Origin: DATLZU01 sp035573855 | GTDB taxonomy: Bacteria; Nitrospirota; Nitrospiria; Nitrospirales; Nitrospiraceae | NCBI GenBank assembly: GCA_035573855.1 | Contig: DATLZU010000049.1 | Location: forward strand, 20,307-84,306 | Direction of reading: 5' to 3' | DNA length: 64,000 nt | In this document: positions 1 to 8,133 of the stretch, piece after piece | Numbering within the stretch: the stretch's first letter is position 1 | How the letters are laid out: each line of letters opens with the position of its first letter | The notes under the pieces: model-generated | Told to the model about the DNA's origin: nothing | Seen by the model: the letters and a program-made list of their open reading frames with translations, nothing else | The model's database searches: none | Made by a program: the position numbers and the translations under genes

Positions 1-156
1 GTGGCTAACCTTCGAACAACGACCACCTGGGTTCCAGACAACGCCAATCCCCTCAAGGTCGCCGTGGCCAAAGTGATTCCGCAGCTTATCATGCTCAAAC
101 AGCGCTTCTTCGGCAGCACCACGGTACGGAAAGCATATGAGAAGAAAAGTGCTTAG
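1..156 (+). CDS. C-terminal end of an unidentified protein (partial)
   Basis: An open frame with no stop runs from the first base of the window to a TAG at 154-156, giving about 51 residues that end in KAYEKKSA. The start lies outside the window. The tail is mixed charged and hydrophobic with no motif I recognise. Its base composition is more GC-rich than the genes that follow, so it may belong to the older part of the locus. The next gene can begin inside it (ATG at 137), a 20-base overlap typical of translationally coupled polysaccharide genes. Being upstream of a flippase suggests a sugar-modifying or transferase role, but that is a guess from position only. Confidence 0.5.
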   Translation: MANLRTTTTWVPDNANPLKVAVAKVIPQLIMLKQRFFGSTTVRKAYEKKSA

Positions 157-1531
157 TAGATTATCCTTGAAAGGAGTGTTGTCTGTAATCCGGACAGGGG
201 CGAGTTGCGCTCCGTGGCTCATCGCGACATTCCAAAATTTCAATCAAGCAAAGTGTGCCCATCTTCTCGATGGTAACAATGGCCAGGCCTACAACGCTGA
301 TTTCTCTGGTAAAAGGATCATAGTGCGGGAACTGGCTGACTATGCATTTCTGTTGCTGGGGAGGGTTGTTTCAGCAGCATCCGGGTATCTTATCCTAGCC
401 TATTCAGCAAATTATCTGGAACCAATCGCGTTCTCAGAATTATCTTTTTACCAAGCGCTTCAATTTCTCACCATTATTGCACTCGATTCTGGCACTACCC
501 AGGCAGCCACAAGATATTTGGCTGGGGAATGTGAGTGGCGCTCTCTCGCTCGATCCTATCAAGGGCTGCGAACCGGTACGCACGGAATCTCTGCGATGGT
601 CCTCGTGGTTATAGCAGCACTCGGTTTCGTGCGCCCAGATGATGAGCTGCTTCCCTTTGCCTGCGCGCTTGCACTTCTATCAAATACTTTTAATGCCGAC
701 TGGCTTCTTATTGCTCTAGATTGGAGAAGAGTGTGGGCAACGAAGACGATTATCGTTGGATTAACGAATGCTCTTAGCACAATCTTAATCTTTCACTTCT
801 ATCCTCGGTCGAGCGTTGTGTTCATTGCGCTGTCGCTCGCTAATCTGGTTGGTGCGCTATACCTCAGGTGGCAAGGCCTCGTGCTGGCCTCAAAGCCGCG
901 ATTGCCGAGTTCAGGTCAACTGCATGATTCGTTTACCCAATCGGTTGCATCCATGGCAACGCACACCGCGTATAATCTTCCGCTACTATCGGCGACATCG
1001 CTCACTCCAGGCGAGATAGGTGGGGCCTTTGCATGTCTGTATCGGATATTTTCGGCATCGACCCTCTTTGTTCCACTAATCACGGACTTCGCTGTTGCAA
1101 GATTGATCGCTCGGTCGAAAAGCGGTGAGAACCGTATCTCTCCTTTATTCGGGCTTACGCTGATACTAGCTAACTGTGGTGCAGCAGTGGTTCCTTTCTT
1201 GCTCACACCCAATCACATTTTGTTCGATGCTTTTGCAGCCACTATCCATTTGAGTAAGTTCGATCTTTCCGTTGGAGATTTTCTATTCTACAAGATCTCT
1301 TTATTTTTGTACTGCCTGGAGTTCGGTTTGCAACGCTTGTCCTATGCTGTGAACAACAATCGGGCGATGGCCTTCTCAACGATATCTGGTTTGATTGCCT
1401 GCATTATAGCGGTATATCTGCTCTACAAGTTTCAACCTCCCGAAGGAGCTTGGTGGTTTGTCCCACTTTATGTTTACCAATTGATAGTTATAATGATGCT
1501 TATGGCCGTGCCCTTGTCTACGCGCGGATGA
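137..1531 (+). CDS. Polysaccharide flippase (Wzx/MATE-like), putative
   Basis: Up to 464 residues, polytopic. Hydrophobic stretches begin near residue 68 (YAFLLLGRVVSAASGYLILA) and recur to the C-terminus, the pattern of lipid-linked oligosaccharide flippases that move undecaprenyl-PP-linked units across the inner membrane. About 60 hydrophilic residues precede the first membrane segment. A GTG at 323 with an AAAAGG stretch 6 bases upstream would give a more usual 402-residue protein, so the start is uncertain. Downstream come a GT2 transferase (16-base gap) and a polymerase-like gene, the normal partners of Wzx. The gene is clearly AT-richer than the second half of the locus, a sign of transfer. 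Sequence motifs in this family are weak, so the call rests on topology and context. Confidence 0.7.
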   Translation: MRRKVLSRLSLKGVLSVIRTGASCAPWLIATFQNFNQAKCAHLLDGNNGQAYNADFSGKRIIVRELADYAFLLLGRVVSAASGYLILAYSANYLEPIAFSELSFYQALQFLTIIALDSGTTQAATRYLAGECEWRSLARSYQGLRTGTHGISAMVLVVIAALGFVRPDDELLPFACALALLSNTFNADWLLIALDWRRVWATKTIIVGLTNALSTILIFHFYPRSSVVFIALSLANLVGALYLRWQGLVLASKPRLPSSGQLHDSFTQSVASMATHTAYNLPLLSATSLTPGEIGGAFACLYRIFSASTLFVPLITDFAVARLIARSKSGENRISPLFGLTLILANCGAAVVPFLLTPNHILFDAFAATIHLSKFDLSVGDFLFYKISLFLYCLEFGLQRLSYAVNNNRAMAFSTISGLIACIIAVYLLYKFQPPEGAWWFVPLYVYQLIVIMMLMAVPLSTRG

Positions 1532-1547
1532 GGAAACTAAGATATGC

Positions 1548-2507
1548 ATGCTTGTCAACCGATCTTTGCTGATGTCTGCTTCTGAACATCCTGTAAGGAT
1601 AAGCCGCAGTCGCCGATCTCCAGCGTTGAGCATTGTGTCCGTGAACTATAACAACTCTAGGCTGCTAGCTGATTGCCTGGATCGCTCCATAGAAAAACTG
1701 CGTGGAATTGATTACGAAATTATTCTCGTTGATAACTGTTCCAGTGATGATTCATACGACTTTCTTGTTTCGCGGTTTGCCAGCAATGAGCGTGTGAGGG
1801 TGGTGAGATCTGATCGCAATGGTGGATTTGGCTACGGGTGTAATTTCGGCGCCGAACTGGCAACCTCACCAGTGTTATGGTTTCTTAATTCGGATGCCTG
1901 GATCACGAATATTAAGGGCCTATCTGAGGTTCTGAACCTCATGGCACTTCGTGATACTGGAATGGTTGGTACTAGTGCATATCTTGTTGATGGCTCTCCA
2001 TGCCCTCAGGGCGGTGGCGATGTCTCATTTTCTTATCTCCTTCTATCATCCCTGAGATTAGGAAGATTATTTAGGATATTACCCTCCCACATGAGAGACT
2101 TGGTGGTACGGCTACATAGACTTGCACCCGGGGCAGTTGGCCGTTATTTAAAGAGCTTTGACCATGCCAACCAGTCTTCCACGTACGTAAGCCAAGCTGT
2201 GGGAGGTGCTTCATTTCTGATCTCAAGGTATGCCTTTGACGAACTGGGCGGATTTGATGAGGGATTCTTTTTGTACGACGAGGATGGGGATTTATCAGCC
2301 AGGGCGGTTAAATCTGGATACAGGAACTATGTGTGCCCATCGATCGTAACCCAGATGTATCTAAGTGCAACAACTTCCAAGCTTGGCAATTCCCAACTGA
2401 AGTGGATTAAGTTGCAAAGTCGGCAACGTCTAATCAGAAAGCATTTCTCTGGAATTAAGCGGTCTTTACTACTTCTTGTCACCCGATTAACTTGGAAGCT
2501 TTTGTGA
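1548..2507 (+). CDS. Glycosyltransferase family 2 (WbbL/rhamnosyltransferase-like)
   Basis: This 319-residue cytoplasmic enzyme should transfer a nucleotide-activated sugar to a growing lipid-linked glycan. The GT-A fold starts near residue 28 with LSIVSVNYNN. It is followed by IILVDNCSSDDS (nucleotide binding), NGGFGYGCN, and WFLNSDAW, which carries the DxD-like metal-binding position. Later come GGASFLISR and GGFDEGFFLYDEDGDLSARA, which supplies the conserved acidic catalytic region of the WbbL-type subgroup. A GAGGAA stretch lies about 11 bases before the ATG. The gene follows the flippase by 16 bases and shares its AT-rich base use. The donor sugar cannot be told from sequence. About 240 bases without a gene follow before the next start. 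Confidence 0.85.
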   Translation: MLVNRSLLMSASEHPVRISRSRRSPALSIVSVNYNNSRLLADCLDRSIEKLRGIDYEIILVDNCSSDDSYDFLVSRFASNERVRVVRSDRNGGFGYGCNFGAELATSPVLWFLNSDAWITNIKGLSEVLNLMALRDTGMVGTSAYLVDGSPCPQGGGDVSFSYLLLSSLRLGRLFRILPSHMRDLVVRLHRLAPGAVGRYLKSFDHANQSSTYVSQAVGGASFLISRYAFDELGGFDEGFFLYDEDGDLSARAVKSGYRNYVCPSIVTQMYLSATTSKLGNSQLKWIKLQSRQRLIRKHFSGIKRSLLLLVTRLTWKLL

Positions 2508-2744
2508 AGGTTTAGTTAGTGCTTAAGGCCTTTTATATTGCTCATACTTCTTGCGCTTGACAAGCTGTGGTATGCGAGAAACCGGTTGCTCTTTTGCTAA
2601 GCGAGGTGCGTCGTCGAAACGGGAAATGATGGGAGAAATCTCGTACTTCCTCAGTATAGGTTAGGTTACGGCTTTTTTCACAGTTTACATGAATCTCAAC
2701 GATATTTGGCGGACGCTGAAGAGTTCCCTAAGGAGTAGCCTGAA

Positions 2745-4025
2745 GTGCGCCTAATAAGATTCTATGAGAAGCGAGACAGGGTGATTATTGTGCTGCTTAC
2801 GCTTGGGTACATCCTTCAGTATAATCCGTATTTCCTATCAGAATACCTGTGGAAGCATTATTGGACTGGTTCGACTATACGGACTGCAATCAGCCTTTCG
2901 TGTTTAGCGCCGTCGCTGCTTTTGACGAGCTTTAGCGGGATTAGGCTTCGGCGAGGCCCATTCATTATTTCCCTCGGCATGGCATTAACAGGTGTCTACG
3001 GCCTTTGTCTGGGAAGCATATTTAATGCCGAATCGAAGTATGTTGTAGCAGATAGTATTATTTGGTTCGAGACGGCTGCTTATCTCTTATTGTTGGGAAG
3101 CATTTCGTATGAGGCTGTTATTAAGCTTCTTCGTGTGATCATAACTTATTCCATTTTGTCGAATTTAGTGAGTCTGGGATTGTTTTGGAGTTTAAGAGAA
3201 GAGATCGCTGTCGCGGCCTTAATTGGCGGAGAAAGGGTAGTCCGACTGGTAGATTTGCAAGCACCCCTCATTTTAATTCTTCTATATTTAAAGGCATTAA
3301 ATTTCTCAAGAACTGTGATCATCTTCGGAACGCTTGTGTTGGTCCAGGTAATTTTCCTGGGTTTGTTTAGAAGCGTTTGGGCAGCATTGATTTTAGCAAT
3401 AATCACCAACTTTATTGTTTATCCAAGGCTGTTGCTGCGAAAAAGGGTTCTTGGATTTCTCGGTATTAGTCTAGGTCTTATTTTTGCTTTCGAGTGGGTC
3501 TACTATCATTTAACAGACGTGAATTCAGTGCTCTTAGGAAGAGTGATTGCTGGAATAGGTACTGAAGATAGCGAGGGACGTGTAAGCTCGACTGTCGACG
3601 TAATCAGCCAGTTTGTAGACAATCCTATTAGAATGCTTATAGGAAATGGCTTCGGAGCAATGGCCTGGTTTGTCAATGACTTTGGTGATGGAGAAGTTAG
3701 AGCTTTCCAACCAGTTGGTTCGTTATCTAACTATCTCGTTGCTTTAGTGTTTCAGATCGGCGTTATCTGGTTTTTGGTTGTTCTGTTGCCTTTATTCTTA
3801 GGTGCTGTGCGGTTTTGGCGTTCATCTCACATAGAAGTTCGTAGGATATTACTCGTACTTATGAGTTACATTGTGTTTCAATGGTTGACGTTTCCTAGCC
3901 ATATCCATTTTCCAACAGCTATGACCTTGGCGGCGGGGATGGCATTATTGGGTTATGTCCCTCGTTTGCAGCAGTATTGTTCGTGCCAATTCGATCATCC
4001 CGCCTCACGCAGGTCTCCAATGTGA
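2745..4025 (+). CDS. O-antigen polymerase/ligase-like membrane protein (Wzy-like)
   Basis: A 426-residue protein with roughly ten or more hydrophobic segments and a larger hydrophilic stretch near residues 265-315, the topology expected of Wzy polymerases and O-antigen ligases that act on the periplasmic side of the inner membrane. The GTG start is supported by AAGGAG ending 9 bases upstream; no ATG nearby fits better. These families share almost no primary sequence, so the call rests on topology, length and position after a flippase and a GT2 enzyme. The gene is strongly AT-rich compared with the window as a whole. An IS30-type element begins 28 bases after the stop, so the original downstream neighbour has been separated from it. 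Confidence 0.7.
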   Translation: MRLIRFYEKRDRVIIVLLTLGYILQYNPYFLSEYLWKHYWTGSTIRTAISLSCLAPSLLLTSFSGIRLRRGPFIISLGMALTGVYGLCLGSIFNAESKYVVADSIIWFETAAYLLLLGSISYEAVIKLLRVIITYSILSNLVSLGLFWSLREEIAVAALIGGERVVRLVDLQAPLILILLYLKALNFSRTVIIFGTLVLVQVIFLGLFRSVWAALILAIITNFIVYPRLLLRKRVLGFLGISLGLIFAFEWVYYHLTDVNSVLLGRVIAGIGTEDSEGRVSSTVDVISQFVDNPIRMLIGNGFGAMAWFVNDFGDGEVRAFQPVGSLSNYLVALVFQIGVIWFLVVLLPLFLGAVRFWRSSHIEVRRILLVLMSYIVFQWLTFPSHIHFPTAMTLAAGMALLGYVPRLQQYCSCQFDHPASRRSPM

Positions 4026-4052
4026 TTTCAAGTAGTTTTTATTATTGCCGAG

Positions 4053-4073
4053 TTCAACAATGAAGTGCAACAC
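4053..4073 (+). repeat. Left terminal inverted repeat of the IS30-family element
   Basis: TTCAA, four unmatched bases, then GAAGTGCAACAC. The reverse complement of the right end (5071-5091) has both blocks at the same spacing. Confidence 0.8.
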
Positions 4074-4111
4074 TCTAGCATGGGAGACTCCCACCCACGG
4101 AGGTGTGGAGT

Positions 4112-5090
4112 ATGGCCAGAGGGTATCATCATTTGTCGGCGGAGGAGCGTGATCACGTGGCCGTCCTGAGAAGTCGCGGGTGGTCCCTGCGAGCGATGGC
4201 CCGGCGGCTGGGCCAGGCCCCGGCAACCCTGTCGTGGGAAATGCGGCGCAATGCCCCGCCTCTGCACCCCGGTTATTACCTGCCCCATAAGGCCCACGCG
4301 CGCGGAGGCGCGTCGGCGGGCCGCGGTGCGACGACCTCGCCTGCGGGATCCGTGGGTGCGGGCCTATGTTCGCGGGCAACTGCGGCAGGGCTGGTCGCCC
4401 GAGTTGATCGCGGGGCGGCTCCGCCGCCTGCGTCCCGCCCACGCCGTCAGCCATGAAGCGATCTATCAATGGGTGTATGCCGAGGCCCGGGACTTGATCC
4501 CCTGTCTGGTCCGCCATCACCGGCGCCGCCAGCGCCGCGGCTATTCCCGGCGCCACACGACGCCCCATATTCCCTCGCGGGTGGCCATCACCGAGCGGCT
4601 GGCTGCGGCCCAGACGCGGCGGCAACTCGGCCACTGGGAGGCGGATACGATCACGACCCGGCAGGGCCGCGCGGCGCTGCAACTGGCCGTCGACCGCAAG
4701 AGCCAGTATGCCATCCTAAACCGCCTGCCGCGGCGCACGGCAGCGGCGATGCGGGCCGGCTTGAATCGCTCGCTCGCCCGCTTCCCGCGCCCCGTCCGAC
4801 GCACGCTCACCTATGACAACGGGATCGAGAACGTCGAACATCTGCGGGGCAATCAGGTGCTGGGGACACGGTCCTACTTCTGCACCCCCTGCACCAGCCA
4901 GGAGCGCGGCACGGTCGAGAATACGGCCGGGCTGGTGCGGCGGTTCTTCCCGAAAGGGACGAACTTTGATACGCTCCCGTCCACGGCTGTGAAGGCCGTG
5001 CAACGGTGGCTCAATCATCGGCCGCGGCGCGTCCTTCACTTTCAAACCCCCGCGGAGGTCTTTCGCTCTGGTGTTGCACTTCGCGCTTGA
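4112..5090 (+). pseudogene. IS30-family transposase, frameshifted
   Basis: The N-terminal part (from ATG at 4112) carries the IS30 helix-turn-helix: HHLSAEERDHVAVLRSRGWS followed by ATLSWEMRRN. The rest of the protein continues in a different frame. It contains the DDE catalytic set: GHWEADTI (first Asp), TYDNGIEN (second Asp) and GTVENTAGLVRRFFPKG (Glu). The switch falls at a CG-dinucleotide run around 4296-4303. Adding one CG would restore a single frame reading HARAEARRR. The gene is therefore probably inactive through loss of one CG unit, unless the run is a sequencing error or a programmed slippage site. The catalytic residues are otherwise intact, so the break looks recent. Confidence 0.8.
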
Positions 5091-5091
5091 A
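5071..5091 (-). repeat. Right terminal inverted repeat of the IS30-family element
   Basis: GTGTTGCACTTC plus TTGAA, mirror of the left end. It overlaps the last codons of the transposase frame. Confidence 0.8.
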
Positions 5092-5126
5092 TCCAGCTTG
5101 TCTGTTCGACACAGACTGAATAGGAA

Positions 5127-5325
5127 GTGTCTCTAAGAAGAGCAGTGGTTTTGTACTCCTTCAAATCAATGTGCCTCATTTCTCAGTTTGTCGTAGCTGG
5201 CATTGTTTGCTCGGTTCTTATGCAGCAGTTCATGAATCAAACACCGGATTCAATTCGGATTGGAGTGCTTTTCTTTTCCCTATTAGGTGGCGCTTGTCGG
5301 GATCTGCGATTACTACTCGGGGATA
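5127..5325 (+). pseudogene. Hydrophobic gene fragment caught between two insertion sequences
   Basis: An AT-rich open frame encodes a strongly hydrophobic stretch (CLISQFVVAGIVCSVLMQQF, later IGVLFFSLLGGAC) and runs straight into the left end of the IS3-family element at 5326. Its composition matches the flippase and polymerase genes rather than the two flanking insertion sequences. It may be the remaining start of an imported membrane protein gene truncated by the IS3-type insertion, or just a chance frame in AT-rich DNA. No family can be named. Confidence 0.3.
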
Positions 5326-6503
5326 TGCCCCCCCGAATTTTGGACACTGCCTGAGGGTGGATTTGACCTTTGAACCGTGCAGGGGCCCCCTGTGGTCCCC
5401 TGCGCTTGGGGAGGTCGCAATGGCGAAGGGAACGTGGCGGTATACGGTGCAGCTGACATTTCAGGTGGTGCTGGAGGCCCTGACTGACACGAAGACGGTG
5501 GGCCAGATCGCGCAGGCGTATGACGTGCATCCCCCGCGATCGGGCTCTGGAAGAAGCATTTCCTGGAGCATGGGCCTGCGGTCTTCGAGCAGGAGGCCCA
5601 CGCTGGGGAGGCCGCGCAGCGGATCGCCGAACTGGAGCAGCTTGTGGGCAAGAAGGAAGTCGAGGGCGCGCTGTGAAAAAACTTCTTGGGGCAGCCCAGA
5701 TGACGACGGCCGAGAAGATCGCCCTGGTGCGCCACGTCGTCCCCCGCGGGGCGCGGCAGCCTGGGCGCGCCGTGCTAGGGCTGCCGCGGTCGACGTGGTA
5801 CTACCGGCAGGCTCACGGCCAGACGTACGCGGAGAAGCATACGCCGCTTCGAGCAGGCGTGGACGCCATTGCGCGGGAGCACCCGGCGTATGGCTATCGG
5901 TGAGCGACGGCGGAGTTGGCGGCGCGGCGGGGCTGTCCGATCAACCACAAGGTGGTCCAGCGCCTGCATGGCATGGGCTGTGGGAGCTGAGCCTGCTGTG
6001 CCGGGTGAAGCCGCCGCGGCCGAGTGTGGTCCGAGAGGCGATCGTTCCGGTGGGCGAGCGGGCGATCCCGCCCCTGGCGCTGCACGTGTGGGCCCGCACG
6101 CGCGATACGCTGGCGACCCTCCGGCAACCGCCCGCAGGGCCTCAGTGTCCACCACGACCAGGACCCGGTCTTCACGAGCTACGGCTGACTCGGTCAGCTC
6201 CTGCTGCACAATCAGGTATGGAGCTCCTATGCACTGGACGGGCCGAAGGACAACCCGGAGATGGAGTCCTTCTTCGGGCGCTTCAAAACAGAGAACGGGT
6301 CGCTGATCCAGGAAGCGCGGGACTTGGAGGAGCTGCAGGCGATCGTCGGGGAACAGATCTGCTACTACAACCGGAGTCGTCGGCATTCGGCGCGCAGGAA
6401 TGAGGCGCCCTGCACAGTCCTGCGGAAGCTCGTCCGCTCCCGGGGAACACAATGATGGGAGGTCGAAGATTGGAGGTCACATCTGTCCAACTTTTGGGGT
6501 GCA
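5326..6503 (+). mobile_element. Decayed IS3-family insertion sequence
   Basis: Bounded by inverted repeats: the left end at 5326-5347 reads TGCCCCCCCGAATTTTGGAC, and the right end (6483-6503, reverse complement) reads TGCACCCCAAAAGTTGGACA. The interior holds remnants of the two overlapping transposase genes of IS3-type elements, both broken. The element is roughly 1.2 kb, consistent with a family member that has lost part of its integrase core. No target duplication is evident. Confidence 0.75.
5420..6455 (+). pseudogene. IS3-family transposase OrfA/OrfB remnant
   Basis: OrfA starts at the ATG at 5420 (MAKGTWRYTVQLTFQVVLEA, a helix-turn-helix lead). It shifts frame at a run of C near 5531-5535, continues as IGLWKKHFLEHGPAVFEQ and ELEQLVGKKEVEGAL, and stops at 5674-5676. 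OrfB begins near 5700 (MTTAEKIALVRHV) and is cut by a TGA at 5901-5903 after HPAYGYR. Further broken pieces follow, and the segment that should carry the two catalytic Asp residues is missing or unrecognisable. Near the end MESFFGRFKTE and YNRSRRHSA mark the C-terminal DDE region with its Glu. Multiple stops, shifts and the loss of the core show the transposase is dead. Confidence 0.8.
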
Positions 6504-6676
6504 CCTCACGGTAAACAGAAGTTGGGTTTTTAGTCGAACTGCTTTGATTGCGAGAAGAATGCAGAGCACCATCGCTTTCAGTAACAGTCAGCCTCACTCG
6601 GCACACCTCTTCTTGCAGTAACTAACCAGTATAGACACGCGTTATCGCTTAACACCCTAAGTGCGATATTCCCAGC

Positions 6677-7468
6677 ATGCTAGGAGAGCTAGGGCAAGCT
6701 GTTACTCGGGTCGTACTGCACGGTGGTTTGGGCAACCAGCTCTTCCAATACTTTATTGCCCAGGCGGAGGCCGCCAGCCGCCGGTCCATAAAATTATTTT
6801 TAATACCATATGCGCTCACGCGTTACAGCACGGTGCGAAGCCTCGAGATCATGAACTTGATCGATACCGCATCGTCTGCGCCACGTGTCCTCGTACAGCC
6901 GGCCGATCTGCTAGCACGGTTACGTCTGCCGAAGATCGCCAAAAAGCTGACCGGCAAGGAGTGGATCATGTGCCTGCCTGGCTATGGAACACTGCTAGAT
7001 GGGTACTTCCAGGAGTTCAGGTTCTTCCAAAGTTATGATGCTGCACAGCTCAGCATGGTGCTGTCGGATTGGCGGAAGATGCTTGCTGCGCAAGGGTTAC
7101 TACGGTTCAGCGAGTTACCCCAGATTACTCATGTTCGTCTGGGCGATTTTTTCAAGTCGCGCCCTGAGGCATGGCAGTTCGCACATGAGCGAATCGCGAC
7201 GCTAGACGGTTCTACAGATTTGATCACCGATCAGGAAGATATCGTTGCCGAGGTTCTCACGCAGATAAGCCTACCGTTTGAAGTACAACTTAGGCGGACC
7301 ATCGGTTTCTCTCCGTGGAAAATCTTCCAACTACTTACCAGATATAAACGGATCGTGACGAACGGTTCGTCCCTTGCGTTTTGGGCTGCCGTCTTAGCAA
7401 GAGCTGATTTTTCAACATCGAATCTTGAACATATGAAGATATGGAAATATCTGGTATCTGTTCAATGA
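6677..7468 (+). CDS. Alpha-1,2-fucosyltransferase-like glycosyltransferase (GT11)
   Basis: 263 residues with the family 11 pattern: GGLGNQLFQY near residue 16 (nucleotide-sugar-binding start), HVRLGDFF near residue 154 in place of the usual HxRRGDY, and TNGSSLAFWAA near residue 228, matching the C-terminal NSTFSWWA block. GT11 enzymes move fucose from GDP-fucose to galactose-type acceptors in O-antigens and capsules. The second Arg of the RRGD motif is replaced by Leu, so the donor specificity is open. The gene stands alone between an IS3 remnant and a gene-poor stretch, has intermediate base composition and lacks nearby GDP-fucose synthesis genes. I chose the ATG at 6677 because the conserved motif starts only about 15 residues in. 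Confidence 0.75.
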   Translation: MLGELGQAVTRVVLHGGLGNQLFQYFIAQAEAASRRSIKLFLIPYALTRYSTVRSLEIMNLIDTASSAPRVLVQPADLLARLRLPKIAKKLTGKEWIMCLPGYGTLLDGYFQEFRFFQSYDAAQLSMVLSDWRKMLAAQGLLRFSELPQITHVRLGDFFKSRPEAWQFAHERIATLDGSTDLITDQEDIVAEVLTQISLPFEVQLRRTIGFSPWKIFQLLTRYKRIVTNGSSLAFWAAVLARADFSTSNLEHMKIWKYLVSVQ

Positions 7469-7923
7469 ATGGTCAAATCCTTTTTCCTGTAAAAGTGGCC
7501 ATAGCGTCGATCACTACCGCGGTGATGATCAGGCCACCCGCTGCTACAGCGGATACCGCTCCTGGCGAATCGAGTCCAGCATTCCGCAGGGTGTGCGGGT
7601 CATCCGCAACCCGCGCCAGCACTGGGCAGCTGTGAGCAACGTCGCAAACACCACACTCTGACAGGCGGTCTCTGCCGGCCACACAGAGCGCGTGCCAAGC
7701 CGGATGATCTGATCGAGTGACACTCTTCACTCGCGCTCTCTTGCTCTAAGGCGGTCGTCAACGCTTGCTTCAGCAGCTCACTCGGTAAGGACTCTTTCGC
7801 GCATGGCGCCAGTACTCCTTCAGCTTGGGGCTACGGCCCCGAGTCGATACGTACAGAGGAATCTTATGCCATTGTTGGCTAGACTCAACTCATTTTTACA
7901 GGAGGTATAGGCCATCACCTTAT
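7469..7923 (+). other. Gene-poor stretch with no supported gene
   Basis: About 455 bases between the fucosyltransferase and the wecB relic. Short open frames exist on both strands but none has a recognisable motif, a good ribosome site or a codon pattern like its neighbours. It most likely holds decayed polysaccharide genes left by recombination. No promoter or terminator is convincing here. Confidence 0.5.
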
Positions 7924-8124
7924 CAGATTCCCTGTTTGACGTTGCGAGACAATACCGAACGGCCCGTGACGGTCACCATGGGCACGAATCGTGTCATTGG
8001 GGCCGACCCCTCTCAGCTGCCAGCCGCGGTGGGAGAGCTGCTGAACGGAGATCGCCCGACAGGGCAGATTCCACCGCTGTGTGAGGGTCGGGCCCGTGAA
8101 CGGATTGCTGCAGTCTTGACCTAG
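7924..8124 (+). pseudogene. wecB: UDP-GlcNAc 2-epimerase (WecB), C-terminal relic
   Basis: The frame reads IPCLTLRDNTERPVTVT followed by GTNRVIGADP and a tail ending RARERIAAVLT. The CLTLRDNTERPVT block and the GTN(R/V)(L/V)VG block are hallmarks of the C-terminal domain of WecB/MnaA epimerases, which make UDP-ManNAc from UDP-GlcNAc. Only the last ~65 of roughly 370 residues are present; upstream in frame there is no epimerase sequence and no plausible start. The relic stops 9 bases before the heparinase-like gene. This suggests that an intact wecB once headed the operon and that its front was lost when the present upstream cassette arrived. Confidence 0.75.
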
Positions 8125-8133
8125 ACTGAGTGA

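Larger units (their letters stand above)
4053..5091 (+). mobile_element. IS30-family insertion sequence
   Basis: About 1.04 kb bounded by matching terminal inverted repeats. The left end has TTCAA at 4053-4057 and GAAGTGCAACAC at 4062-4073. The right end has GTGTTGCACTTC at 5071-5082 and TTGAA at 5087-5091. The spacing between the two blocks is the same at both ends. Between the ends lies one transposase gene with IS30 features, broken by a frameshift. I could not recognise a clear target duplication. The insertion lies just after the polymerase-like gene, in the AT-rich part of the polysaccharide locus, and is itself GC-rich. Confidence 0.85.

Noticed and set aside
2508..2744. TTGACA at about 2557 in the gap before the polymerase-like gene
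   Set aside because: No -10 box at suitable spacing.
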